Assembly: GCA_030682595.1 (NCBI GenBank)
Contig: JAUXNZ010000276.1
Span: 1-13,342 of the forward strand
Direction of reading: 5' to 3'
Origin: Rhodocyclaceae bacterium
GTDB lineage: Bacteria > Pseudomonadota > Gammaproteobacteria > Burkholderiales > Rhodocyclaceae
DNA length: 13,342 bases
The position numbers were made by a program, and so were the translations under genes. Positions 6,717 through 13,342 of the stretch are shown here, one piece after another (the first letter of the stretch is position 1; the number at the start of each line of letters is the position of its first letter). Under the pieces are notes generated by a model. That model was not told where the DNA came from. It made no database searches and was given only the letters and a program-made list of their open reading frames with translations.

Positions 6717-7338
6717 TAAGCGCCTCGTCAGGGTTGCCGCACTGCTGCTCAGCCTTGGCGCTGTCGCCCCGGCTTTTGCGCTCATCACCTGTTGCGAAGT
6801 CAATAACCAGCGGGTTTGCGGCGACCCGCCGCCGCCGCAATGCCTCAACCGGCAGAAGACCGAGTTCAAAAAAGGGGTGGCGCGCGAAATCGAGGCCCCG
6901 CCAACCGCCGAACAGCGGCTCGCCCGCGAGGCCGCGGCGACGCGCAAGATCGAGGAAGATAAGCGGGCCGACGAACAGGCGCGCCGTGACCGCGCCCTAG
7001 TTGGGAGCTACACGAGCGAAAAAGATATCGACAAGGCGCGCGACCGCGCGCTGGCAGAAATCGAGAAAAACGCGACCCAGGCCAGCGCACGCCTCGAAAC
7101 GGCCCTGAAGCGGCAGAAAAAACTGGAACAGGACAAGGAGTTCTATCTGAAAAAGCCGCTGCCGGCACAGTTGCAGGCGCAGATCCGCGATAACGACAAA
7201 GAGATCGCGGCACAGCAAAAAGCCCTGCAGGAAAAAGACGCCGCCATGGCGGCGATCAGGGCGCGGTTCGATGCCGACAGGGAAAGATACCGGCAGATCA
7301 CCAGAACTGGCGCCGTCCCGCCAGCGCCGACTTTTTAG
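6703..7338 (+). CDS. Secreted coiled-coil protein, DUF4124-like, function unknown
   Basis: Encodes 211 residues from ATG 6703, overlapping the end of pyrE by 14 bp. GTG 6706 and TTG 6709 are in-frame alternatives; GGGAG at 6694-6698 spaces better with GTG 6706. A signal peptide (KRLVRVAALLLSLGAVAPAFA) ends at about residue 24, followed by a cysteine-rich head, ITCCEVNNQRVCGDPPPPQC. This resembles the short DUF4124-like head seen in small secreted proteobacterial proteins. The rest is charged helix, EA- and RK-rich, with heptad character (about 65-200), including KKLEQDKEFYLKKPLPAQL. The export signal implies a periplasmic location. The last residues (AVPPAPTF) are encoded by a dispersed 25-bp repeat, which also runs up to the stop codon. 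The stop overlaps the gatB stop. No function is known to me. Confidence 0.8.
   Translation: MVLTNKRLVRVAALLLSLGAVAPAFALITCCEVNNQRVCGDPPPPQCLNRQKTEFKKGVAREIEAPPTAEQRLAREAAATRKIEEDKRADEQARRDRALVGSYTSEKDIDKARDRALAEIEKNATQASARLETALKRQKKLEQDKEFYLKKPLPAQLQAQIRDNDKEIAAQQKALQEKDAAMAAIRARFDADRERYRQITRTGAVPPAPTF
7311..7335 (+). repeat. 25-bp dispersed repeat, copy B
   Basis: Identical over 25 bases to copy C (11371-11395) and 24/25 to copy A (2122-2146, inverted). It encodes the last residues of the coiled-coil protein, AVPPAPTF, and its T-run abuts the TAG stop. The site is the convergent junction with gatB. Here flanking GG lets GGCGC and GCGCC pair ahead of TTTTT, giving a weak terminator-like shape that is not shared by the other copies. 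Confidence 0.88.
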
Positions 7339-8771
7339 CCTTCCAGACGTTTGCGCAGCAGGTCATTGACCTGTTGCGGGTTGGCCTTCCCCTTGCTGCC
7401 CTTCATCACCTGGCCCACCAGCGCATTGAACGCTTTCTCCTTGCCGGCGCGGAATTCCTCGACCGATTTCGGGTTGGCGGCAAGCACCGCATCGATGATC
7501 GGTTCGATGGCCGAGGCGTCGGACACTTGCTTGAGGCCGCGCGCCTCGATGAGCGTATCGGCATCCTGACCCTCACCGTTCCACAGCGCTTCGAAGACTT
7601 CCTTGGCGAGCTTGCTTGAGAGCGTGCCGTCGGCAACCCGCCGCACCAGGCCGGCGAGTTGCAGCGCCGACAGGGGGCTGGCGGCGATGTCGCGTTCCTC
7701 GCGGTTGAGGCGGGCAGAAAGTTCTCCCTGCATCCAGTTGGCAACCAGCTTGGCATTTTCGGCGCCGGCGGCGCTGACGGCCTGCTGGAAATAATCTCCG
7801 ACCGCGCGCGCCGCGGTGAGCATGGCGGCATCGTAGGGCGACAGTCCGTATTGCGCCTGTAGCCGCCCCTGCATCGCCTGGGGCAGCTCGGGCAGGTCAG
7901 CCTTGATTTCGTCAATCCAGTCGGCCTTGATCTCCAACGGCAACAGGTCGGGATCGGGGAAATAGCGGTAGTCGTGCGCGTCTTCCTTGCTGCGCATCGC
8001 GCGCGTCGCGCCAGTGTCGGGGTCGAACAGAACCGTGGCCTGCCGGATCGGGCGGCCCTCCTCGATCTCGTTGATTTGCCACTGGATTTCGTAATCGATG
8101 GCCTGCTGCAGGAAGCGAAAGGAGTTGAGGTTCTTGATCTCGCGACGCGTGCCCAAGGGATTGCCCGGTTTGCGCACCGAGACGTTGGCGTCGCAGCGGA
8201 AGCTGCCTTCCTGCATGTTGCCGTCGCAGATGCCGATCCAGGTCACCAGCGCATGCAGCGCCTTGGCGTAAGCCACCGCCTCGGCGCTGGAGCACATGTC
8301 GGGTTCAGTGACGATTTCCAGCAAGGGTGTGCCGGCGCGGTTCAGATCGATGCCGGTCTTGCCATGGAAATCCTCGTGCAGCGACTTGCCGGCGTCTTCT
8401 TCGAGGTGGGCGCGGGTCAGGTGGACATATTTTTCCCGTTCGCCGACGCGGATCGTCAGGCCGCCGCCTGACGCCACGGGAATTTCGAACTGGCTGATCT
8501 GATAGCCCTTCGGCAGATCGGGGTAGAAGTAATTCTTGCGCGCGAAGATCGAGCGCGGCGCAATGCTGGCGCCAACCGCCAGACCGAATTTGATGGCGCA
8601 GACGACCGCCTCGCGGTTCAAGACCGGCAGCACGCCGGGCAGGGCAATATCGACCCCGCACGCCTGCCGGTTCGGCTCGGCGCCAAAGGCGATGGCCGCG
8701 CCGGAAAAGATCTTCGACTGCGTGCGCAACTGGGCGTGCGTTTCCAGCCCGATAACAACTTCCCACGTCAT
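7335..8771 (-). CDS. gatB: Asp-tRNA(Asn)/Glu-tRNA(Gln) amidotransferase subunit B
   Basis: Encodes 478 residues from ATG 8771. A longer reading to 8852 lies over the lipoprotein gene and is rejected. GatB binds the misacylated tRNA and carries the ATP-dependent kinase/transamidase site that receives ammonia from GatA. Visible landmarks are the N-terminal IGLETHAQL, the metal-site region with CDGNMQEGSFRCDANVSVRKPG, DYRYFPDPDLLPL, and the C-terminal YqeY-like tail ending MKGSKGKANPQQVNDLLRKRL. AAAGGA, seven bases before ATG, overlaps the stop codon of the upstream lipoprotein gene (TAAAGGA), suggesting coupling. It is the last gene of the gat operon. The stop overlaps the convergent coiled-coil gene by 4 bp. 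Confidence 0.96.
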   Translation of the reverse strand: MTWEVVIGLETHAQLRTQSKIFSGAAIAFGAEPNRQACGVDIALPGVLPVLNREAVVCAIKFGLAVGASIAPRSIFARKNYFYPDLPKGYQISQFEIPVASGGGLTIRVGEREKYVHLTRAHLEEDAGKSLHEDFHGKTGIDLNRAGTPLLEIVTEPDMCSSAEAVAYAKALHALVTWIGICDGNMQEGSFRCDANVSVRKPGNPLGTRREIKNLNSFRFLQQAIDYEIQWQINEIEEGRPIRQATVLFDPDTGATRAMRSKEDAHDYRYFPDPDLLPLEIKADWIDEIKADLPELPQAMQGRLQAQYGLSPYDAAMLTAARAVGDYFQQAVSAAGAENAKLVANWMQGELSARLNREERDIAASPLSALQLAGLVRRVADGTLSSKLAKEVFEALWNGEGQDADTLIEARGLKQVSDASAIEPIIDAVLAANPKSVEEFRAGKEKAFNALVGQVMKGSKGKANPQQVNDLLRKRLEG

Positions 8772-8782
8772 GCGTAAATCCT

Positions 8783-9313
8783 TTACGAACAGCTGCCCTT
8801 CTGGCTGTCGACCAGAATGGGCCAGAGATAATTGACCGAGTCGCCGCCGCATTCGGCGCGGCAGTCACGAAAGGCCACCGTGATCTGGCTGCCCTGTTCC
8901 CACAGGCTGACCTTGCAAGGGGTTTTCTGCGCCACAAGCTCGACGATGGGCAAGGTTTGCGTCTGACGGAAGTCGGCGAGACGAAACTGGCAGCTGCCAC
9001 GTTTAGGTACGTCGATGCGGGCTTCGAGCTGTTCGACCCCCGCATTCCTGACGGCAAGTTGTAACTGGCCGCGATAACCGGTTTCTTCATCGTGGAAGCT
9101 GCAACTGACCCGGGCATTGATCGCGCGGCCGCTGATCGGTTTGAATCCGCGTTTGGCGAGATAGGCCAGCGTTTCCTTCTTCAACGTGGGCGCTGTTGGC
9201 ACCGCTTGCGGCGTTGGCGCAGGAGCCGGTACCGACTTCGGCTCCGACGCCGTGGGGGGCGGCGTCGTGGCGCAGCCGGCCAGCAGGAGGATGGGCAGTA
9301 GCAGACGGATCAT
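8783..9313 (-). CDS. Cysteine-rich lipoprotein, function unknown
   Basis: Encodes 176 residues. A short signal ends in the lipobox LLLAGC, lipidating Cys14. A proline-rich tether follows (about 18-43), then a compact domain with six cysteines (71, 108, 133, 151, 155, 175), an even number that could form three disulfides in the periplasm. The segment VAFRDCRAEC near the C-terminus resembles the C-terminal cysteine pair of some small proteobacterial lipoproteins, but I do not recognise the family. It sits 6 bp after the DUF3050 gene and 11 bp before gatB, inside the gat operon. Nothing in the protein suggests a link to tRNA amidation. Confidence 0.8.
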   Translation of the reverse strand: MIRLLLPILLLAGCATTPPPTASEPKSVPAPAPTPQAVPTAPTLKKETLAYLAKRGFKPISGRAINARVSCSFHDEETGYRGQLQLAVRNAGVEQLEARIDVPKRGSCQFRLADFRQTQTLPIVELVAQKTPCKVSLWEQGSQITVAFRDCRAECGGDSVNYLWPILVDSQKGSCS

Positions 9314-9319
9314 GTTCGC

Positions 9320-10108
9320 TCAGGACTGCGCCTTTGCCAGGGCGCCCTGTACGCCATCCCAGAAAGCAATGCGCGCCTCGATGGATTGCCGGGCCGTCTT
9401 CTCCGCGGCACGCCGCTTGCTGGCGCTGTCGCCGCACAGATGCCCGAGCAGCTTGAGCGACAGCGGGCCGTGTAACTCGTCGTCAAGGTGGATGTGCCGT
9501 TCAAGATAGTAGTGAAACAGTGGCGCCTGGTCTTTGCCGATATGCATCTCGGCCAGCAGGGCGCGAAACATGCCGGGAATGACCTGCTCTCGCCCGAAGG
9601 CGAAAGCGGCGGCCACGACATGCGGCTTGTCCGTGGCAAGAAAACCGAAGGTCTTGGCCATGAAGCGGCGGGACGGTTCCGGGATTTCTGCCCGTTTCAG
9701 GGCAGCTTCCACGCCATGTTTCTCGACGGCTTTGAGGAAGGCGCGCACCGGCCGGGTGTTGGCGCCCACTTCTTTCATGGCACCTATGTAAAGGTCGAAG
9801 TGGCTGATGAAAGCCGGATTGCCCGCAGCGTCCGCCAGGCCCTCGTCGGTTTCCTCGCCCAGCACGATTTCGTTGATGAAACGCTGCGCCAGGGTGAGTT
9901 CAGCGCTGCGTGTCGGCAGCCAGGGCACGGCGGCCGGCGCGACACGATGTTGCAGGTATTTGAGCAAGGACATGAAGTCCCACACCGAAAAAACATGGTG
10001 CTCCATGAAGCGCCGCAAGTCATCGACCGTGCGCACGGCGGCATAGAGGGGATGAGCGTCGAGACGGGTCTTCAGTTTGACGGCTTCAGGGTAGGAGGAG
10101 ATTTCCAT
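9320..10108 (-). CDS. DUF3050 protein, heme-oxygenase-like fold candidate
   Basis: Encodes 262 residues from ATG 10108, 5 bp after the gatA stop. Starting upstream at 10198 would put 30 atypical residues over gatA. The N-terminal FMEHHVFSVWDFMSLLKYLQ (34-53) and the later YYLERHIHLDDELHGPLS (200-217) are the hallmarks of DUF3050. The protein is all-helical in character. Conserved-looking acidic and histidine residues are Glu36, His37, His38, Glu80, Glu85, Glu86, Glu174 (FGREQ), His205, Asp209 and His213. The HxxxDxxxH spacing at 205-213 resembles metal ligands of heme-oxygenase-like diiron oxidases, so an oxygen-using enzyme is possible; this is inference. No signal peptide, so cytoplasmic. 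It lies between gatA and the lipoprotein gene. Confidence 0.85.
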   Translation of the reverse strand: MEISSYPEAVKLKTRLDAHPLYAAVRTVDDLRRFMEHHVFSVWDFMSLLKYLQHRVAPAAVPWLPTRSAELTLAQRFINEIVLGEETDEGLADAAGNPAFISHFDLYIGAMKEVGANTRPVRAFLKAVEKHGVEAALKRAEIPEPSRRFMAKTFGFLATDKPHVVAAAFAFGREQVIPGMFRALLAEMHIGKDQAPLFHYYLERHIHLDDELHGPLSLKLLGHLCGDSASKRRAAEKTARQSIEARIAFWDGVQGALAKAQS

Positions 10109-10113
10109 GAGGC

Positions 10114-11577
10114 TCACAGTGAAGGGGTGCGGCGATGCCAGTCGGTGGCGAGTTGATACTGGTGAGCGGCATTGAGCATCTTCGCCTCGGCGAACCACGG
10201 TGCTATTAGTTGCAGGCCAACCGGCAGACCGTTATCGAAGCCGCAAGGAATCGACATGCCCGGCAGGCCGGCAAGGTTTACGGCGATGGTGTAGATGTCC
10301 GACAGATACATCTGTACCGGGTCGGCGGCCTTGGCGCCAAACTTGAACGCCGCGGAAGGTGTCGTCGGTCCCATGATGACGTCGCAATCCTTGAAGGCGG
10401 CGGCAAAGTCGGCGGCGATGAGACGGCGGATTTTCTGTGCCTGGAGGTAATAGGCGTCGTAATAGCCGTGCGACAGCACATAGGTGCCGACGAGGATACG
10501 GCGCTTCACCTCGTCGCCGAAGCCCTGCGCACGGCTCTTGGCATACATGTCGTTGAGATCGGCGTAATCCGGCGCGCGATGGCCGTAGCGCACGCCATCA
10601 AAGCGCGACAGGTTTGAACTGGCCTCGGCCGGCGCGATGACGTAGTAAGCCGGCACCGACAGGTTGGAGTTCGGCAGGCCGACTTCGACGGTGATCGCGC
10701 CGAGCTTGCGATATTCGGCGAGTGCGGCCTCGACAGCGGTGCGCACTGCGTCGTCCATGCCCGCGCCGAAGAATTCCCTGGGCAGGCCTATTCGCAAGCC
10801 CTGCAAGGGCTTGTCGAGGTCGCGGGTGTAATCCTCCGCCGGGCGCTCCAGCGAAGTCGAGTCGCGCGGATCGAAGCCCGCCATGGCGGAGAGCAGCAGG
10901 GCGCAGTCCTCGGCGGATTTCGCCATCGGCCCCGCCTGGTCGAGCGACGAGGCAAAGGCGATCATGCCGTAACGCGACACCACGCCGTAGGTTGGTTTAA
11001 GGCCGGTCAGGCCGCACAGGGCCGCCGGCTGCCGGATCGATCCGCCCGTGTCGGTGCCCGTGGCGGCCGGGGCCAGCCGCGCCGCCACGGCCGCCGCCGA
11101 ACCGCCCGAGGAGCCGCCCGGCACGCAGGTGATGTCCCAGGGATTCTTCACCGGCCCGAAATGGGAGGTCTCGTTGGAGGAGCCCATGGCGAACTCGTCC
11201 ATGTTGCATTTGCCGAGCATTACCATGCCGGCGTTGTTGAAGCGCTCGACAACGTGCGCATCATAGGGCGCGACGAAGTTGGCGAGCATCTTCGAGCCGC
11301 AGGCGGTACGCCAGCCGGCCGTGCAGAAGATGTCCTTGTGCGCGAGCGGGATGCCGGTCAGCGGCGTTGCCGCCGTCCCGCCAGCGCCGACTTTTGCCAG
11401 TTGCACATCGGCGGCGCGCGCAGCGGCCAGTGTCCGCTCGCGGTCCAGCGTGACGAAGGCGTTCAGTGTCGGGTTGTGCTGTTCGATGCGCTCGAGGAAC
11501 AGCGTCGTCAGCTCGACGCTGGAGATCTGTTTCTGCGCCAGTGCGGCGGAGAGTTGTTTTAGGCTGGCTTCCAGCAT
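10114..11577 (-). CDS. gatA: Asp-tRNA(Asn)/Glu-tRNA(Gln) amidotransferase subunit A
   Basis: Encodes 487 residues, an amidase-signature enzyme that releases ammonia from glutamine and channels it to GatB. The Ser-cisSer-Lys triad is intact: Lys81 (LAHKDI), Ser156 (PGGSSGGS) and Ser180 (TDTGGSIRQPA). The ATG at 11577 overlaps the gatC stop by one base (TGATG); an in-frame GTG one codon earlier is a less likely start. AAGGTG lies about eight bases upstream of the ATG. Residues about 62-71 (KVGAGGTAAT), just before the conserved PLTGIP, are encoded by a dispersed 25-bp repeat read antisense. This loop is likely a lineage-specific insertion and is outside the active site. Confidence 0.97.
   Translation of the reverse strand: MLEASLKQLSAALAQKQISSVELTTLFLERIEQHNPTLNAFVTLDRERTLAAARAADVQLAKVGAGGTAATPLTGIPLAHKDIFCTAGWRTACGSKMLANFVAPYDAHVVERFNNAGMVMLGKCNMDEFAMGSSNETSHFGPVKNPWDITCVPGGSSGGSAAAVAARLAPAATGTDTGGSIRQPAALCGLTGLKPTYGVVSRYGMIAFASSLDQAGPMAKSAEDCALLLSAMAGFDPRDSTSLERPAEDYTRDLDKPLQGLRIGLPREFFGAGMDDAVRTAVEAALAEYRKLGAITVEVGLPNSNLSVPAYYVIAPAEASSNLSRFDGVRYGHRAPDYADLNDMYAKSRAQGFGDEVKRRILVGTYVLSHGYYDAYYLQAQKIRRLIAADFAAAFKDCDVIMGPTTPSAAFKFGAKAADPVQMYLSDIYTIAVNLAGLPGMSIPCGFDNGLPVGLQLIAPWFAEAKMLNAAHQYQLATDWHRRTPSL
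11371..11395 (+). repeat. 25-bp dispersed repeat, copy C
   Basis: Identical over 25 bases to copy B. It lies inside gatA in the opposite orientation to the gene, so gatA reads its complement as KVGAGGTA. The insertion point is the variable loop between the N-terminal helices and the conserved PLTGIPLAHKD of the amidase core, a place that could tolerate extra residues. Confidence 0.88.
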
Positions 11578-11864
11578 CACTCGATCACCTTGGGGACAAG
11601 GTAGAGACCGGCTTCAGTCTCTGGCGCGATGGCCTGAAAGTCGTCGCGGCGGTCGGCCTCGGTGACGGTATCAGGGCGCAGCCGCTGCACCACGTCGACG
11701 GCATGGGCCATCGGCTCGATGCCGGTGGTATCGACAGCTTGCAACTGCTCGACGAAGGCGAGGATGCCGTTGAGCTGATCGCGGGTGCGGGTAGTTTCGG
11801 CGGGAGATATATCGATGCGCGCCAGGCGGGCAATGCGACTGACGTCATCCAGGCTCAAGGACAT
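11577..11864 (-). CDS. gatC: Asp-tRNA(Asn)/Glu-tRNA(Gln) amidotransferase subunit C
   Basis: Encodes 95 residues, the usual size for GatC, the small clamp that wraps around the GatA-GatB interface. The family pattern is clear: DDVSRIARLARIDIS at the N-terminus, LNGILAFVEQLQAVDTTGIEPM in the middle, and LRPDTVTE followed by the C-terminal YLVPKVIE. It is the first gene of the gat operon and divergent from mreB. No Shine-Dalgarno is visible; the region before the ATG is AT-rich (CAAATAAATC), so the transcript may be leaderless or very short-leadered. Confidence 0.95.
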   Translation of the reverse strand: MSLSLDDVSRIARLARIDISPAETTRTRDQLNGILAFVEQLQAVDTTGIEPMAHAVDVVQRLRPDTVTEADRRDDFQAIAPETEAGLYLVPKVIE

Positions 11865-11901
11865 GATTTATTTGAAATGACTGGGCTGATTGGCTAGGCG
11901 G

Positions 11902-11934
11902 GCGCTTAATTCGCGAAGCGCGTTAGGGTATCAT
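11902..11934 (+). promoter_or_regulatory. Candidate mreB promoter with overlapping inverted repeat
   Basis: TATCAT at 11929-11934 is a good -10 box (5 of 6). TTAATT at 11906-11911, 17 bases upstream, is a weak -35. A perfect inverted repeat, GCGCTT (11902-11907) and AAGCGC (11916-11921), overlaps the -35, so a bound protein there would affect mreB and could also affect the divergent gatC. The mreB leader would be about 65 bases. Motif reading only. Confidence 0.4.
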
Positions 11935-12006
11935 AGGCGACCTTTCACGGTAGCACCTCGTTTGCTTTGCCCGGTGCCGCCCCCCAGCCTTTCCTACAGG
12001 ACACAG

Positions 12007-13050
12007 ATGTTCTCCTTTTTCCGCTCCTATTTTTCCAACGATCTGGCCATCGACCTTGGCACTGCCAACACGCTGATCTATGTGCGTGGCAAGGGTATTG
12101 TGCTGGACGAGCCGTCCGTCGTCGCCATTCGCACCGAAGGCGGGCCCAACGCCAAGAAGACCATCCAGGCTGTCGGCACCGCCGCCAAGCAAATGCTCGG
12201 CAAGACGCCAGGCAATATCACCGCCATCCGGCCGATGCGGGATGGCGTGATCGCCGACTTCACCGTCACCGAACAGATGTTGAAGCAGTTCATCAAAAGA
12301 GTGCATGAGTCGCGCCTGCTCTCGCCCAGTCCGCGCATCATCATTTGCGTGCCCTGCGGATCAACCCAGGTTGAACGTCGCGCCATTCGCGAGTCGGCGA
12401 TGGGCGCCGGCGCATCGCAGGTCTATCTGATCGAGGAACCGATGGCTGCCGCGATTGGCGCCGGTTTGCCGGTGTCGGACGCTACCGGTTCGATGGTGGT
12501 CGACATCGGCGGCGGCACGACCGAGGTTGGCGTGATTTCGCTGGGCGGCATGGTGTATGCCGGTTCGGTGCGCGTCGGCGGCGACAAGTTTGACGATGCC
12601 ATCATCAACTACATTCGCCGCAACTACGGCATGCTGATCGGCGAAGCTACGGCAGAGGCGATCAAAAAGAAAATCGGCTCGGCCTTTCCTGGCTCCGAGG
12701 TCAAGGAAATGGAAGTCAAGGGCCGCAACCTGGCTGAGGGCATCCCGCGCAGCTTTACCATCTCCTCAAACGAGATTCTTGAAGCGCTGTCCGATCCGCT
12801 CAACCAGATCGTCAGTGCGGTGAAGGTCGCCCTCGAGAACACACCGCCAGAACTGGGTGCCGACATTGCCGAAAAAGGCATGGTGCTCACCGGTGGCGGT
12901 GCGCTGCTGCGTGATATTGATCGTCTGTTGATGGAGGAGACCGGGTTGCCGGTGATCGTTGCCGAAGAACCGCTCACCTGCGTTGTGCGCGGATCAGGCC
13001 TTGCTCTCGAAAAGATGGACAATCTCGGCAGTATTTTTGCCAACGAATAA
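12007..13050 (+). CDS. mreB: Rod shape-determining actin-like protein MreB
   Basis: Encodes 347 residues, the usual MreB length. MreB forms membrane-bound antiparallel filaments that guide the elongasome and lateral-wall synthesis. The N-terminal FSFFRSYF is an amphipathic membrane-binding segment as in Gram-negative MreB. The actin-fold nucleotide motifs are present: DLGTANT (16-22), DIGGGTTEVGV (from Asp166) and GMVLTGGGALLRDID (from Gly291). The ATG at 12007 is chosen because it matches the family start and has AGGA at 11998-12001; the frame stays open upstream to 11890 but encodes unrelated residues. mreC follows after 87 bp. Confidence 0.98.
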   Translation: MFSFFRSYFSNDLAIDLGTANTLIYVRGKGIVLDEPSVVAIRTEGGPNAKKTIQAVGTAAKQMLGKTPGNITAIRPMRDGVIADFTVTEQMLKQFIKRVHESRLLSPSPRIIICVPCGSTQVERRAIRESAMGAGASQVYLIEEPMAAAIGAGLPVSDATGSMVVDIGGGTTEVGVISLGGMVYAGSVRVGGDKFDDAIINYIRRNYGMLIGEATAEAIKKKIGSAFPGSEVKEMEVKGRNLAEGIPRSFTISSNEILEALSDPLNQIVSAVKVALENTPPELGADIAEKGMVLTGGGALLRDIDRLLMEETGLPVIVAEEPLTCVVRGSGLALEKMDNLGSIFANE

Positions 13051-13113
13051 GTTCCACCCCGGTAGTCTGCTCATTGGCGTACGCAGAGGCGTACTTATTG
13101 CACCGCAGTCACA

Positions 13114-13129
13114 TTCCCCCCGGGGGGAA
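13114..13129. promoter_or_regulatory. 16-bp perfect palindrome over the mreC ribosome binding site
   Basis: TTCCCCCCGGGGGGAA is self-complementary over all 16 bases. In RNA it would fold as a 6-bp stem with a CCGG loop. The purine-rich right arm (GGGGGGAAA, 13122-13130) is the only Shine-Dalgarno-like sequence before the mreC start, seven bases away. Folding would hide it, so it could lower or control mreC translation. As DNA it could also be a protein site. Confidence 0.55.
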
Positions 13130-13137
13130 ATACCGCT

Positions 13138-13342
13138 TTGATACCCGCTACCAGTCATACTGGCCACGCGCCACCACCATTTTTCAAGCGAGGCCCGGCA
13201 CCGCTCGCCAGATTGGCCTTCTTCGTTACGCTTGCCTTGCTGTTGCTGGTGGCCGACCTGCGTTTTCGGACACTCGAAGTGGCGCGCATGGCGGTGGCGA
13301 CTGTGCTTTGGCCACTGCAAAAAGCCGTGCTGTTGCCGGTTG
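13138..13342 (+). CDS. mreC: Rod shape-determining protein MreC (N-terminal part, cut by window edge)
   Basis: The first 68 codons are present; the gene continues past the right edge. From TTG 13138 the protein reads IPATSHTGHAPPPFFKRGPAPLARLAFFV..., matching the N-terminus of betaproteobacterial MreC: a short cytoplasmic tail with PPPFFKRGP, one membrane helix (about 24-42, FFVTLALLLLVADL), then the start of the periplasmic coiled coil (VARMAVATVLWPLQKAV). No ATG or GTG occurs in this frame between the stop at 13063 and the conserved region, so TTG is the only ordinary start. MreC links MreB filaments to PBP2 and RodA in the periplasm. Order mreB-mreC is standard. Confidence 0.88.
   Translation, partial: MIPATSHTGHAPPPFFKRGPAPLARLAFFVTLALLLLVADLRFRTLEVARMAVATVLWPLQKAVLLPV

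Noticed and set aside
2122..11395. The 25-bp repeats as a CRISPR array or insertion-sequence ends
   Set aside because: Copies are about 4-5 kb apart, in both orientations, with normal household genes between them and no transposase or spacer structure.
13076..13094. Two GGCGTAC direct repeats between mreB and mreC
   Set aside because: Only 7 bp, two copies, near each other in GC-rich sequence; not enough to call a site.

Overview
The window is GC-rich, densely coding, bacterial chromosomal DNA. The most likely source is a betaproteobacterium, plausibly in or near Rhodocyclales. This rests on three things seen here: gatC divergent from mreB-mreC, an exonuclease III of the Neisseria NApe type, and a pyrE-linked CC...CGDPPPPQC coiled-coil protein of a kind I recall from betaproteobacteria. 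The assignment is inference; there is no rRNA or marker gene to settle it. There is no tRNA, CRISPR array, prophage or insertion sequence, and no gene-free stretch longer than about 150 bases.

Layout, left to right. (1) A GC hairpin lies near the left edge (13-32). An NlpC/P60 lipoprotein (minus) is divergent from gabD (plus). (2) gabD converges on, and overlaps by 12 bp, a cobalamin-binding-type radical SAM gene (minus). (3) A tightly coupled minus-strand cluster, yqjD-yqjE-yqjK plus a small LETM1-like gene (5193 to 3793), encodes four small membrane proteins. (4) xthA (minus) and pyrE (plus) are divergent with only 17 bp between start codons. pyrE overlaps a secreted coiled-coil protein gene by 14 bp. 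(5) A minus-strand operon gatC-gatA-DUF3050-lipoprotein-gatB (11864 to 7335) encodes the GatCAB tRNA amidotransferase with two non-amidotransferase genes between gatA and gatB. (6) Divergent from gatC is the rod-shape operon mreB-mreC; mreC runs off the right edge.

Most genes are household: tRNA-dependent amidation, pyrimidine synthesis, DNA repair and cell shape. The most unexpected structure is a 25-bp sequence present three times (2122-2146, 7311-7335, 11371-11395; two copies identical, one with a single mismatch). All copies lie inside coding sequence, each read in a different frame or orientation: twice at the 3' end of a gene in a convergent pair, once in gatA. It looks like a short dispersed repeat that adds peptide segments to proteins. 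Other points worth a second look are a 16-bp perfect palindrome covering the likely ribosome binding site of mreC ahead of a TTG start, a DUF3050 protein with a plausible heme-oxygenase-like diiron residue set inside the gat operon, and an orphan operator-like inverted repeat upstream of the radical SAM gene.
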